From: Sphaerospermopsis torques-reginae ITEP-024
GTDB lineage: Bacteria > Cyanobacteriota > Cyanobacteriia > Cyanobacteriales > Nostocaceae
Direction: 5' to 3'
Assembly (NCBI RefSeq): GCF_019598945.1
Contig: NZ_CP080598.1
Location: forward strand, 1,674,001 to 1,738,000
Length of the DNA: 64,000 bases
Positions 33,468 to 42,782 of this stretch are shown in pieces (within the stretch, counting starts at the first letter, position 1; each line of letters starts with the position of its first letter). Under the pieces are notes generated by a model that saw nothing but the letters and a program-made list of their open reading frames with translations, made no database searches and had not been told where the DNA came from. A program made the position numbers and the translations under genes.

Positions 33468-34571
33468 GTGGACGCTAAATTATCTCCAAACCAAGGATTA
33501 AACATTTCTGGAATTGGGCTGGCCTCTCTGTTAGCCCTCTCGCTGACTACAACTGCATTGATTTTAGATGGGTTAGGACATAGAGTATTCTGGCAAGCTA
33601 ATTCGCTGACTATGCCGTTTTTTTTATGTGCTGTAGGCGCTGGTGCTGCTGGTTTTTGGGTTGTGCCGTTGCTACAAGCTTTGAAAACAGGACAAATAAT
33701 TCGGGAAGATGGACCGCAAGCGCATCTGAAAAAAGCTGGTACTCCAACTATGGGGGGGATTTTTTTCATACCGGTAGCTGTAACAGTTGCTTGTATTTTG
33801 TCTAATTTTGCTCAGGATGTACTTGCTGTTTCTGTGTTAACACTCAGCTATGGCTTAATAGGCTGGATAGACGATTGGCAAATTTTGCATCGAAAATCAA
33901 ATAAAGGTATATCTCCAAAGATGAAATTGGCTTTGCAGATTGTTTTTGCAACTGGTTTCTGTGTCTGGATGATGTTTAACAGAGATTTTAGTATAACAAA
34001 TATTACCTTGCCTTGGGTTGGTTTATCTTTGCCTCTGGGTTTACTTTTCTGGCCTGTGGCTGGTTTTGCGCTGGTTGCAGAAAGCAATGCTACGAATTTA
34101 ACTGATGGTATTGATGGGTTAGCTGGGGGAACGGTGGCGATCGCCATTTTTGCTTTAGGCGCTTTGATTTCACCCACTTCGCCTGATTTGATGATATTCT
34201 GTGCGGCTATGAGTGGTAGTTGTGTAGGCTTTTTAGCCCATAACCGCAACCCAGCCCGTGTTTTTATGGGTGATACTGGTTCTCTGGCTTTGGGTGGTGC
34301 GTTGGCTGCTGTAGCACTGCTTACTAATAGTTTAGTAGCCTTGTTCATTCTCAGCGGTATTTTCTTTGTGGAAACTCTGTCTGTAATGGCACAAGTCAGT
34401 TATTACAAAGCTACCAAAGGACCAGATGGGAAAGGTAAACGGTTATTTAAAATGGCCCCTTTACACCACCATTTAGAATTATCCGGTTGGTCAGAATTGC
34501 AAGTAGTTGGTGCGTTTTATATCATTGCTGCGATTTTGGCTACTTTCTGCTTGACAAGCATCAAATTTTGA
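33468..34571 (+). CDS. mraY: Phospho-N-acetylmuramoyl-pentapeptide transferase
   Basis: Makes lipid I from UDP-MurNAc-pentapeptide and undecaprenyl phosphate at the cytoplasmic membrane. 367 residues, about ten membrane segments. Motifs: HLKKAGTPTMGGI, NATNLTDGIDGLAGG with the Asp pair for Mg, MGDTGSLALGGAL, and MAPLHHHLELSGW. The start chosen is GTG 33468 (VDAKLSPNQGLN) with GAAGGG nine bases upstream; another GTG at 33444 would add eight residues. Followed by a strong terminator. Confidence 0.95.
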   Translation: MDAKLSPNQGLNISGIGLASLLALSLTTTALILDGLGHRVFWQANSLTMPFFLCAVGAGAAGFWVVPLLQALKTGQIIREDGPQAHLKKAGTPTMGGIFFIPVAVTVACILSNFAQDVLAVSVLTLSYGLIGWIDDWQILHRKSNKGISPKMKLALQIVFATGFCVWMMFNRDFSITNITLPWVGLSLPLGLLFWPVAGFALVAESNATNLTDGIDGLAGGTVAIAIFALGALISPTSPDLMIFCAAMSGSCVGFLAHNRNPARVFMGDTGSLALGGALAAVALLTNSLVALFILSGIFFVETLSVMAQVSYYKATKGPDGKGKRLFKMAPLHHHLELSGWSELQVVGAFYIIAAILATFCLTSIKF

Positions 34572-34602
34572 GATTTTTAACAAATTATCCATAATTCAGC
34601 CT

Positions 34603-34644
34603 AGATCCCCGACTTTTTTTGAGCAGTCGGGGATCTTGTTTTTT
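34603..34644 (+). terminator. Rho-independent terminator of mraY
   Basis: Perfect 12-bp stem AGATCCCCGACT (34603-34614) / AGTCGGGGATCT (34625-34636), 10-base loop, T-rich tail. It also sits just past the end of the convergent moaB gene. Confidence 0.93.
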
Positions 34645-35152
34645 ATTGATTTTGCATTTGCTTGACAAGATGGACAATTTCTGGTAATATCAGCTTTTCA
34701 ATTCCCAAATGGACAGCGTTACTAGAACCAGGTAGGGAAAAAATAAGTTTATTTCTATAAATACCAGCTACAGCGCGAGAAGCGATCGCTCTAGAACCGA
34801 TTTCTTGATAACTGAGAAAACGGAATATTTCGCCAAATCCTGGTAATGTCTTTTCTAGTAAGTTGGCGATCGCATCATAGGTAGTATCTCTGGGTGCTAT
34901 TCCTGTACCACCATTAAAAATAATTACATCTACATTCTGATTGTTACTGATACTTTCTATATATGCTTGGATTTGGTTTGGTTCATCTTTGATTATTTGA
35001 TAATCTGCAATTAAATGATGAGCAGATAATAATAAATCCTGTATTAATTTTCCACTTTTATCTGTTTCAGGGTTGCGGGTATCGCTGACGGTAACAACTG
35101 CACATTTTACTATGATATTTTCTGTATCTGGATGTGGATGTGATTTGATCAT
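34643..35152 (-). CDS. moaB: Molybdopterin adenylyltransferase-like protein (MoaB/MogA family)
   Basis: 169 residues from ATG 35150-35152. MoCF-binding fold: CAVVTVSDTRNPETDKSG, the strand VDVIIFNGGTGIAPRDTTYD with the GGTG and RD-T motifs, and LPGSSNAVHLGIEKLI. Family members adenylylate molybdopterin before Mo insertion; some MoaB proteins are inactive paralogues. Cyanobacteria need Mo cofactor for nitrate reductase. It converges with mraY at a shared terminator. The longer TTG start at 35167 is disfavoured. Confidence 0.93.
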   Translation of the reverse strand: MIKSHPHPDTENIIVKCAVVTVSDTRNPETDKSGKLIQDLLLSAHHLIADYQIIKDEPNQIQAYIESISNNQNVDVIIFNGGTGIAPRDTTYDAIANLLEKTLPGFGEIFRFLSYQEIGSRAIASRAVAGIYRNKLIFSLPGSSNAVHLGIEKLILPEIVHLVKQMQNQ

Positions 35153-35364
35153 ATATAGACAATGCAATTACTATTATTAATTTTGCTATAGTTTACTCCC
35201 TTCCTACCGGAATAATACCTATTTAATAAACCACGAAGGCACGAAGCACACGAAGGAAGAGGAAAGGAAGAAAATAGGTAATCTTACACCGTGAAGGGAG
35301 TAGTATGTAATAAATAGTCAAAAAAATTAAAAAATTTTTTAATTACTTATTTTATTTTCAATTT

Positions 35365-35934
35365 TTATCCCTGTAAAACCTCACCCACAGTTAACTTAAT
35401 ATCAGAAAATAAAGGTGAAGAAATTACCATATCATCAGTAAAAACCTGCTCATCATAAAAACCTTCTACCCACTCTAAAACTGTTACCTTTTTTTGCATG
35501 GAATCAACTATCCAATATTCAGCAATACCCCGCGCTGCATACTCTGAACGCTTGTAACGATAATCCCGATTTTCTTGGTTAGGACTGACTATTTCAACTA
35601 CTAATAATGGGGGTGTCATGTCCATTAAAACTAGGGAACGTTTAGCTGCTTTCATTTCTTCTGCTAATTCTTCTGAAAATATCACTAAATCAGGAACTCG
35701 CACCCCTACCATCCGACTATTTACAGCTATTTCTGTTTTCATACTCAAGCGGTAATAGGGAATACCTAATTTGAGAAAATAAGCAAGTAAAAACATTGCT
35801 ATTCGCCGATTTATCTCACTTTCATAAGGCATAACAATTAATTCCCCATTTTCCAATTCATAGAAATTATCTGTACCGCCATCAAATTCTAGAAACTCTT
35901 CAAAAGTCATTTTTTTAGCAGTTGCAACTGTCAT
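35365..35934 (-). CDS. Uma2 family PD-(D/E)XK nuclease-like protein
   Basis: 189 residues from ATG 35932-35934, with AGGAG eight bases upstream; the open frame extends into repeats further up and is not used. Uma2 pattern: MTFEEFLEFDGG, YELENGELIVMP, VRVPDLVIF, LLVVEIVSPNQENRDYRYKR (Glu-x-Val/Lys core) and EYWIVDSMQKKV. Asp in VPDLV and Glu in VVEIV are the expected active-site residues. Uma2 proteins are numerous in cyanobacteria with no proven role; three occur in this window. Confidence 0.9.
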   Translation of the reverse strand: MTVATAKKMTFEEFLEFDGGTDNFYELENGELIVMPYESEINRRIAMFLLAYFLKLGIPYYRLSMKTEIAVNSRMVGVRVPDLVIFSEELAEEMKAAKRSLVLMDMTPPLLVVEIVSPNQENRDYRYKRSEYAARGIAEYWIVDSMQKKVTVLEWVEGFYDEQVFTDDMVISSPLFSDIKLTVGEVLQG

Positions 35935-36044
35935 GATTATTACTCCTATAAACTGCTGACTGCTTATATTTACTATTTTAACAATATAATTAAATCGGGT
36001 GATGGGTTGCAGGATGCGGAGTGCGAAGTGTGGAGTGTTGATAA

Positions 36045-36083
36045 CCCAATCACTAATCACCAATTACCAATCACCAATCACCA
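36045..36083. repeat. Heptameric short tandem repeat (CCAATCA/CCAATTA)
   Basis: About five to six units (CACTAAT, CACCAATTAC, CAATCAC types) between the Uma2 gene and psb28; STRR class. Confidence 0.85.
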
Positions 36084-36092
36084 CTAAGTAAT

Positions 36093-36428
36093 TTAAGATT
36101 TACTTAATCCTAAATCATTCTCTTCAGCGTACCGATTCATAAACCGCATAAAACGATCCCATTCTTCTACACTTTTCATCAGGTAAACAGCTTCTACTGC
36201 TTCTGGTCTACCATTAACAAATTTACCCTTGACTTCACGGGTGATAATTTCCCCCTCTTCGTCAATCATATACATCCCTGTAATTTCTTCTGTACTATTT
36301 TCACTGAAGGCTTGGGGATTTTCAAAAGTAAATGTTGCTGTTCCACTATCACCAGTACGTGATCTTGTTAACTTTACTTCTGGAACTACTGGTTCGTCAA
36401 TGCCTCTAGAAAATTGGATTTTTGCCAT
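36093..36428 (-). CDS. psb28: Photosystem II assembly factor Psb28
   Basis: 111 residues from ATG 36426-36428. Cytoplasmic-side factor that binds PSII assembly intermediates near CP47 and cytochrome b559. The product starts [18 protein letters not shown] and has [23 protein letters not shown] and the C-terminal [19 protein letters not shown], all diagnostic. A longer open frame upstream (to 36494) is not conserved. The 5' region above it contains structured sequence, described next. Confidence 0.96.
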   Translation of the reverse strand: MAKIQFSRGIDEPVVPEVKLTRSRTGDSGTATFTFENPQAFSENSTEEITGMYMIDEEGEIITREVKGKFVNGRPEAVEAVYLMKSVEEWDRFMRFMNRYAEENDLGLSKS

Positions 36429-36494
36429 GATGAATGTTTGTTTAATTTTTATGATCTTTAGGTTAATATTCTCTGCTATATAAAACCTAGACAA

Positions 36495-37031
36495 AGCTAG
36501 ACTTTACTTTCTACTTCAACGGGAGCATGGGAGCGGTTATCCCTCCGTAGACTTGCACGCTGTAGCCCAACGCGATCTTTCTGGTGTGAAAGGAGGCAGG
36601 AGTTGAAAGGCAGTTTTGCTGGAGGCCGATTATAGGGGATTTTCAACCCACCTCCAATCATAGACCGCCAAATCACCAGATTATGGCGGGGGACTTAAAC
36701 CCAAATGGGCGAGTCTAAAAGGCTTTATTCTTAATTCAAAATTCTCCATCCTCCTGCCCCCTGCCTTTTGCCTCGCCCGAAGGGCAGTTAAGATTTTCAA
36801 AAAGACTACCACTATCATTGCTTGGTTTTCGCGTCGGCAATAGTCTTAATTCAATACTGGATATCCCAGGATTATATATCAAGATAGTTGATTTTTTAAC
36901 TCAAGAGCAATTGATTTTTGTCTACATAACTATAGCTTTGTCTAGAAAATCTCCAGCTTAGGACTAGCTCATCATATAGCAGCGATTTGGCTATCTTGAT
37001 TAAATCTGTTTTTCATTTTGGGTGGGTGTCG
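36495..37031. other. Structured intergenic region between dtd and psb28 (537 bp)
   Basis: The part at about 36520-36725 is GC-richer than its surroundings and has many potential stems (for example CCGCCA 36668-36673 / TGGCGG 36687-36692, and CCCAAATGGG at about 36701-36710). On the minus strand one frame is open for about 65 codons, ending ...RASLRRDN then APVEVESKV, and all three frames are partly open. This resembles a relic of an IS200/IS605-type (TnpB) right end, or a structured RNA; I recognise neither firmly. The rest is AT-rich with no gene. Confidence 0.4.
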
Positions 37032-37484
37032 CTAAATAGCTTCTTTTTCCAAAATTAAAGTAACTGGTCCATCATTTTCAATTGCAACTTGCATCATCGC
37101 GCCAAATTTACCAGTTTCTACCCTTAAACCACTTTTCTGTAATTTTGATACAAAGAAATTATATAAATCTACTGCTAATGTAGGTGTAGCAGAACGATCA
37201 AAGGAAGGACGACGACCTTTACGACAATCTCCATAAAGGGTAAACTGACTAATTACTAATAATTCCCCATTTATTTCTTGTACAGATTTTTGCCATTTAT
37301 CACTACCTTCATCATCGGGAAATAAACGTAATTCTAAACATTTACGCACCATCCAATCAATTTCCGCATCAGTATCAGTATGAGAAATACCCACAAGTAA
37401 ATTTAAACCTCTACCAATTTTACCGATAATTTCCCCATTTACAGTGACTTGGGATGATTTAACTCTTTGAACAATAACGCGCAT
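37032..37484 (-). CDS. dtd: D-aminoacyl-tRNA deacylase
   Basis: 150 residues, a normal length. Hydrolyses D-amino acids (and Gly mischarged on tRNA-Ala) from t[24 protein letters not shown] start, the [17 protein letters not shown] motif 1 (SQFTL) and the NDGPVT motif 2 with cross-subunit Gly-cisPro (GPVT) are intact. ATG 37482-37484. It appears monocistronic, upstream of the structured region. Confidence 0.95.
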   Translation of the reverse strand: MRVIVQRVKSSQVTVNGEIIGKIGRGLNLLVGISHTDTDAEIDWMVRKCLELRLFPDDEGSDKWQKSVQEINGELLVISQFTLYGDCRKGRRPSFDRSATPTLAVDLYNFFVSKLQKSGLRVETGKFGAMMQVAIENDGPVTLILEKEAI

Positions 37485-37625
37485 ATTTCAGATTTTTGAA
37501 TAATGAGAAAGGTAGGGGTTTAGCAGTGCTAAACCCTTACAGAAGTCACGAAGTGGGGTGATGGGGGAATGGGGTAAAAATTCTTTAACTGTTATCTGTT
37601 TCCTGATTTCCCAATCACCAATTTT

Positions 37626-38741
37626 CTATTTACCGAAACCTTTCCCTTTACTAACAGAGGGAAGACAAAGACAATTTTCTAGTTGCTGAAGTAAAGTCTC
37701 TTGATCTAAATTTTGACCAATTAAAACCAGTTGATTTTTCTTTTCACCTTTCCACTGATCATCATCAATAGTGAAGCGTTTACCGCACAGGTGGAAAATA
37801 TGACGTTGAGGACTTTCTTCAAACCACATAATACCCTTAGCGCGGAAGACATTTGTGGGTAGTTGGTTATCTAAGAAATATTGAAATTTTCTAATCGAGA
37901 AAGGTTTATCACTTTGAAAAGATATGGATGTAAAACCATCATTTTCTAAGTGATCAGAGTGGTGATGATCATGGTCGTGATGGTCATGTCCACAGGTAGA
38001 ATGATCATGGTCGTGATGTTCATGTTCGCAGGTAGAATGATCATGATCGTGATGATGATGATCATGTTCATCGGTTTCTGAATCAAAATATTTATCAGAT
38101 TCAAATAACCCAACACTGAGAATTAAAGGAAGTGGAACTTGAGAATTTTTAGTTCTGATAATTTTCGCACCTTCCTTAATATCATTAATCTTTTTCTCTA
38201 ATGAATTTAAAGCAGCTTCATCAACTAAATCGGTTTTATTGAGCAGAATTACATCACCATAAGTAATTTGACTAAATGCAGCTTGAGAGTTGAATAAATC
38301 CAAGCTATAATTTGCCGCATCTACTACAGTGACAATTGAATCTAATCGGGTTAAATCTCGCAATTCAGAACCTAAAAATGTCATTGCTACAGGTAAAGGA
38401 TCTGCTAATCCTGTGGTTTCAACTACTAGATAATCTAGCTTTTCTTCTCTTTGTAAAACTTGGTAAACAGCATCAATTAAGTCATTATTAATGGTGCAAC
38501 AAATACAGCCATTGCTAAGTTCCACCATATTATCATCGGTGGAAACAATTAATTCGTTATCAATACCAATTTCGCCAAATTCGTTGACTAAAACAGCAGT
38601 TTTTACACCTTGCTGATTAGTAAGAATATGATTTAGTAAAGTTGTTTTACCACTGCCAAGAAAACCAGTGATAATGGTAACAGGTAATCCTTGTTTGGTT
38701 GCTTCCATTGCGGGAGATTCTGAAGTAACTGCTGATGTCAT
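37626..38741 (-). CDS. CobW/COG0523-family zinc/metal chaperone GTPase
   Basis: 371 residues. G3E GTPase: Walker A GFLGSGKTTLL (26-36), metal-binding CxCC Cys79-Ile-Cys81-Cys82 (GCICC), Walker B-like VVETTGLADPLP, and LLNKTDLVDE. A His/Asp-rich metal-storage loop follows at about residues 224-265, with repeats of HDHDHSTC. C-terminal CobW_C domain with the RAKGIMWF motif. It most likely inserts or hoards zinc (or another divalent metal); the loop favours zinc. It could be under Zur control, but I see no operator. Single gene. Confidence 0.9.
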   Translation of the reverse strand: MTSAVTSESPAMEATKQGLPVTIITGFLGSGKTTLLNHILTNQQGVKTAVLVNEFGEIGIDNELIVSTDDNMVELSNGCICCTINNDLIDAVYQVLQREEKLDYLVVETTGLADPLPVAMTFLGSELRDLTRLDSIVTVVDAANYSLDLFNSQAAFSQITYGDVILLNKTDLVDEAALNSLEKKINDIKEGAKIIRTKNSQVPLPLILSVGLFESDKYFDSETDEHDHHHHDHDHSTCEHEHHDHDHSTCGHDHHDHDHHHSDHLENDGFTSISFQSDKPFSIRKFQYFLDNQLPTNVFRAKGIMWFEESPQRHIFHLCGKRFTIDDDQWKGEKKNQLVLIGQNLDQETLLQQLENCLCLPSVSKGKGFGK

Positions 38742-39437
38742 AGTTATGAAGTAGGATTTGAGTCTATTTTGAATTTTAGCGTGATTTGCAAAAATCCGAG
38801 TAGCTGTTAATTGTCACTTAGGAAGTGTTTGTTAGCTAGTTATTTTATCATTTTTTGAATCATTTATAAATTGCTTAAAGTGATTTTTTCATTGATGCAA
38901 TTCTCAATAGCAATAGTTGTTGTTTGAAGATTTGCAATATCAGAAATTATACCTAAACCTAAATATAAAGTTAAATCATTTTGATCTTGGGTTAAATTAC
39001 GCCAAATCTGCAAAATTTACTTGTTTAGTTCTGGGTAAAGCTAGAATCATAAGTTACCTAACTCTGACAACTATATTACATGATATTACTGCCAATTATT
39101 TAGAGAACTATATTTAGATATCTTAGATATCATAGATGATAAGAGGGTATTTGAAAAGTTTTGGATCGTGATTTTAGGCACTTCATGATAGCGAAGCGTG
39201 GCGTAGCCATTCCCCCCTAACCCCCCTTAAAAAGGGGGGAACTAGAGTCAAAGTCCCCCTTTTCAAGGGGGATTTAGGGGGATCTATAAATATTTGATAC
39301 ACCATCAGCGACTTTTAAAACATCCTCTAAGAGCGATCGCTTTTTACTGTATCTGTAACTTAATCTGTCTCACCTATCCGGTTACTCACTACATACGCTA
39401 TCATTGCTAATCGTTAGATTGCCTTATCCCTTATATT
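38742..39437. other. Spacer between CobW-type gene and cysS (696 bp)
   Basis: No intact gene. On the minus strand about 38864-39020 there is an open, protein-like frame (...IWRNLTQDQNDLTLYLGLGI, to a stop at 38864) preceded by stops, possibly a small gene remnant. The plus-strand TTG ORF over it is not convincing. The palindromic element at 39211-39284 and a HIP1 site near cysS complete the region. Confidence 0.45.
39211..39284. repeat. C-run/G-run palindromic repeat element
   Basis: Two nested hairpins, CCCCCCTT...AAGGGGGG (39221-39239) and CCCCCTT...AAGGGGG (39255-39271), inside outer inverted ends TCCCCCCTAA / TTTAGGGGGA. Preceded by GCGAAGCGTGGCGTAGCC. It resembles, in type, the element inside the metalloprotease gene at 15851. 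Confidence 0.85.
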
Positions 39438-40895
39438 ATGACCCTATCTATTTACAATACTCTCACCCGTCGTCAAGAAGAATTTAAAACCGTCGAACCT
39501 GGTAAGGTAAAAATGTATTATTGCGGTGTGACAGTTTATGATTATTGCCATTTGGGTCATGCTAGAGCTTGTATTGTTTGGGATGTAGTGCGTCGCTATT
39601 TACAGTTTATTGGTTACGATGTGCGTTATATCCAGAATTTCACGGATATTGATGATAAAATTCTTAACCGCGCTAGAGAAGAAAAATCCACAATGGAAGC
39701 GGTATCAGAACGCTTTATCCAGGCATATTTTGAAGATATGGGGCGTTTAGGGATAAAAGAAGCGGATGAATACCCCCGTGCTACTCATACCATGAATGGT
39801 ATCCAAAAATTAATTCATGATTTAGAAACAAAGGGTTTTGCTTATCCTGCTGATGGTGACGTTTATTACGCGGTGCGAAAGTTTGATCAATACGGTAAAC
39901 TTTCAGGACGGAAATTAGCAGATTTACAAGCAGGTGCAAGCGAAAGGGTAAATGTAGAAGATCCAGAATATCAGAAAAAGAAAGATCCCTTTGATTTTGC
40001 CTTGTGGAAAGCTGCAAAACCTAGCGAACCTGCGTGGGAGTCACCTTGGGGTAAAGGTCGTCCTGGATGGCACATAGAATGTTCTGCAATGGTGCGCGAT
40101 CGCCTGGGTGATACGATAGATATTCATGCTGGTGGTGCTGACTTAATTTTCCCACACCATGAAAACGAAATTGCCCAATCTGAAGCAGTCACCGGTAAAC
40201 CTTTAGCTAACTATTGGTTACACAATGGCATGGTGAAAGTAGACGGTGAAAAAATGTCTAAATCTTTAGGCAATTTTACCACAATCCGCGATTTATTAGA
40301 TCGTGGATTTGACCCAATGGCATTAAGATTATTTGTGTTAATGGCACAATATCGTAAACCCATTGATTTCACAGATGAAGCAATTTTAGCAGCAACAAAT
40401 GGCTGGCATACTATTAAAGAAGGTTTACTTTTTGGTTATCAACATGGTAAACAACTAGGTTGGGAAAATCTGGAATTAAATAAAGCTAACATTGATAAAT
40501 ATGAAGTTGAGAAATTTACCAACGCAGTTGATGATGATTTTAACTTTCCTGGTGGGTTAGCGGTTATTTTTGAATTAGCTAAAGAACTCAGAAAAGAAGG
40601 AAATATCATTGTTCATCAAGGAAAAACAGAAACTCCCGCCAATGAATTATTAAAACAATGGCAAACCTTATTAACATTAGCAGAAGTTTTAGGTTTAACC
40701 GCCGAACCAGAAGCAGAAACAACAAAAAATGATGGTTTAAGTGATGCAGAAATTGAGGAATTAATTCAGAACAGACAAGAAGCGAGAAAAGCTAAAAACT
40801 TTGCTGAATCTGATAGAATTAGAGACGAACTCAAAGCCCAAGGTATTGAATTAATTGATAGCAAAGAAGGTACACGCTGGCAAAGAAAAAATTAA
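39438..40895 (+). CDS. cysS: Cysteine--tRNA ligase
   Basis: Class I aminoacyl-tRNA synthetase, 485 residues, normal length. Zinc site Cys in [19 protein letters not shown] (Cys29) plus ECSAM and the HHENE; HIGH-equivalent [13 protein letters not shown] motif; C-terminal DALR-type domain with [18 protein letters not shown]. The ATG at 39438 has no strong Shine-Dalgarno, but the N-terminus aligns with the family. A HIP1 octamer lies 120 bp upstream. Confidence 0.97.
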   Translation: MTLSIYNTLTRRQEEFKTVEPGKVKMYYCGVTVYDYCHLGHARACIVWDVVRRYLQFIGYDVRYIQNFTDIDDKILNRAREEKSTMEAVSERFIQAYFEDMGRLGIKEADEYPRATHTMNGIQKLIHDLETKGFAYPADGDVYYAVRKFDQYGKLSGRKLADLQAGASERVNVEDPEYQKKKDPFDFALWKAAKPSEPAWESPWGKGRPGWHIECSAMVRDRLGDTIDIHAGGADLIFPHHENEIAQSEAVTGKPLANYWLHNGMVKVDGEKMSKSLGNFTTIRDLLDRGFDPMALRLFVLMAQYRKPIDFTDEAILAATNGWHTIKEGLLFGYQHGKQLGWENLELNKANIDKYEVEKFTNAVDDDFNFPGGLAVIFELAKELRKEGNIIVHQGKTETPANELLKQWQTLLTLAEVLGLTAEPEAETTKNDGLSDAEIEELIQNRQEARKAKNFAESDRIRDELKAQGIELIDSKEGTRWQRKN

Positions 40896-41176
40896 AAATT
40901 AACAAAGCATCGTCATCTGAGTTGTGAACATGATTTTTTAAACGAACCGCAGAGACGCAGATGACACAGAGGTAAAGACAAAAAAGATGATTGAATCTTA
41001 CTCCTTTCTCATTCTAATATTACCCCCATTCTTTTCTTCTTCCTTCGTGTCCTTCGTGTTCTTCGTGGTTCATTCTCTTTAAAAATCCTTCACAACTAAC
41101 CAATATCTCAAAAACTCTTTCCCTCTGCGCCTCTGCGTGACATAAAAAAATAATTTTTTAACCTTTAATTAATCCT
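40896..41176. repeat. Dispersed short repeats between cysS and tldD
   Basis: Contains CCGCAGAGACGCAGA (about 40950), CTTCGTGTCCTTCGTGTTCT (about 41040-41070) and CCTCTGCGCCTCTGCGTGAC (about 41125-41143), which are degenerate short repeats common between genes here. No gene. Confidence 0.6.
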
Positions 41177-42613
41177 ATGTGGTCAGAACTAACAACCGCC
41201 ATATCACATTTTAACATTCCTGCTGATTGGATCGGTATCCGCGCAGTCAAAGAAACAACCAGAACCCATTTTGTCAGAGATGGTTTACCCCAAAGCAACG
41301 GTAAATCATTAACAATGGGAGCAATGATAGAAGTGATGGTTAATGGTATTTTGGGTTATGCTGCTACCAACTCCTTAACATTATCATCATTACAAAATGC
41401 GGCAGAAATAGCATATAAACAAGCAGTTGCAGCAAGTGAATTTTGGATTTATCCCTTTACTGAAAATACCCGTCCTAAAGTCGTCGGTGAATATAACTCA
41501 CCTTTCTTTGAACCATTAAACGCTATCAGTCCAGGGGAAATAAATGATTTATTAATGAGAATTTGTCACAGTTTAAAAATTAGTGATAAAATAGTTCAAA
41601 CCGTAGCCAATATCAACACATCTGAAAAAGAGACTTGGTTTGTTAGCAGTAACGGTTCAGAAGTTTATCAAAAAATCATTTCTTTAGGCAATCATTTTGG
41701 TGTCATTGCCCAAGATGGTAATGTTGTGCAAGAACGTAGTAATAACGGAATGCACGCTAATTGTTATCAAGGTGGATGGGAAGTATTAAAACAAGATAAT
41801 TTATGGCATCGAGTTCAACAAATTGCCGAACAAGGATTAGAATTATTAACAGCCCAAGAATGTCCCAATACTCGCACTAATTTAGTTTTAGCACCAGATC
41901 AAATGATGCTACAAATTCATGAAAGTGTAGGACATCCTTTAGAAATTGACCGCATTTTAGGAGATGAAAGAAACTATGCAGGTGGTAGTTTTGTGAAACC
42001 CGAAGATTTTGGTAAATTAGAATATGGTTCACCTTTAATGAATATCACCTTTGATCCTACAGTTGAAGGTGAATTTGCCAGTTATCATTTTGATGATACA
42101 GGTGCAAAAGCCAACCGAGAATATATCATCAAATATGGCATTTTACAAAGAGGTTTAGGCAGTTTAGAAAGTCAAAATCGTTCTGGTTTACCAGGGGTAG
42201 CTTGTGCGCGTGCTACTTCTTGGAATCGTCCACCAATTGATAGAATGGCTAACCTAAATTTAGAACCAGGAAACACCAATTTTCCAGAAATGATAGCGGA
42301 TATAGAACATGGTGTGTACATGGAGTCTAACCGTTCTTGGTCAATTGATGATAGAAGACATAAATTTCAATTTGGTTGTGAATATGCGAAGTTAATTGAA
42401 AACGGTAAACTCACAAAAACCCTGCGTAATCCTAATTATAGAGCTACCACACCAGAATTTTGGCACAGTTTAGTTAAGGTTGGTAATGATGCAAATTGGC
42501 AAATGTACGGTACTCCATTTTGTGGAAAGGGAGAACCTAATCAAACTATTTGGGTAGGACATGGTTCTCCGGTTTGTGTATTTGCAAATGTAGAAGTTTT
42601 TGGTGGTGGGTAA
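41177..42613 (+). CDS. tldD: TldD-type metalloprotease subunit
   Basis: 478 residues, zinc peptidase subunit of TldD/TldE. The metal motif HExxxH is IHESVGHPLE, His248-Glu249...His253. The family's GSFVKPEDFGKLEYGSPL and C-terminal RNPNYRATTPEFWHSL regions are present. The heterodimer degrades unfolded or leader peptides (for example microcin, CcdA). In this window tldE lies 0.9 kb downstream, with a Uma2 gene in between. Confidence 0.92.
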   Translation: MWSELTTAISHFNIPADWIGIRAVKETTRTHFVRDGLPQSNGKSLTMGAMIEVMVNGILGYAATNSLTLSSLQNAAEIAYKQAVAASEFWIYPFTENTRPKVVGEYNSPFFEPLNAISPGEINDLLMRICHSLKISDKIVQTVANINTSEKETWFVSSNGSEVYQKIISLGNHFGVIAQDGNVVQERSNNGMHANCYQGGWEVLKQDNLWHRVQQIAEQGLELLTAQECPNTRTNLVLAPDQMMLQIHESVGHPLEIDRILGDERNYAGGSFVKPEDFGKLEYGSPLMNITFDPTVEGEFASYHFDDTGAKANREYIIKYGILQRGLGSLESQNRSGLPGVACARATSWNRPPIDRMANLNLEPGNTNFPEMIADIEHGVYMESNRSWSIDDRRHKFQFGCEYAKLIENGKLTKTLRNPNYRATTPEFWHSLVKVGNDANWQMYGTPFCGKGEPNQTIWVGHGSPVCVFANVEVFGGG

Positions 42614-42637
42614 ATTCAATATAAAATAGAAAATGAA

Positions 42638-42672
42638 TAGATCCCCAACTTCTGAAAGAATTAGGGGATCTA
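42638..42672 (+). terminator. Possible terminator after tldD
   Basis: Inverted repeat TAGATCCCC (42638-42646) / GGGGATCTA (42664-42672). The T-run comes only 12 bases later (TTTTTTT at about 42682), so termination is uncertain. Confidence 0.45.
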
Positions 42673-42782
42673 AATATTAAGTTTTTTTGGTTTGAGTTAC
42701 TTATCAAAAATTCTGACTCCTGACTCCTTAATTTTGATATTAATGCTACAATCAACAAACAACTACTTGATGCTATATCAAT

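Noticed and set aside
36520-36725. tmRNA, RNase P RNA, 6S RNA or cobalamin riboswitch
   Set aside because: None of the conserved core sequences of these RNAs that I know is present on either strand.
38917-39117. Plus-strand 66-codon ORF before cysS
   Set aside because: Starts at TTG with no ribosome binding site; the minus strand looks more coding-like.
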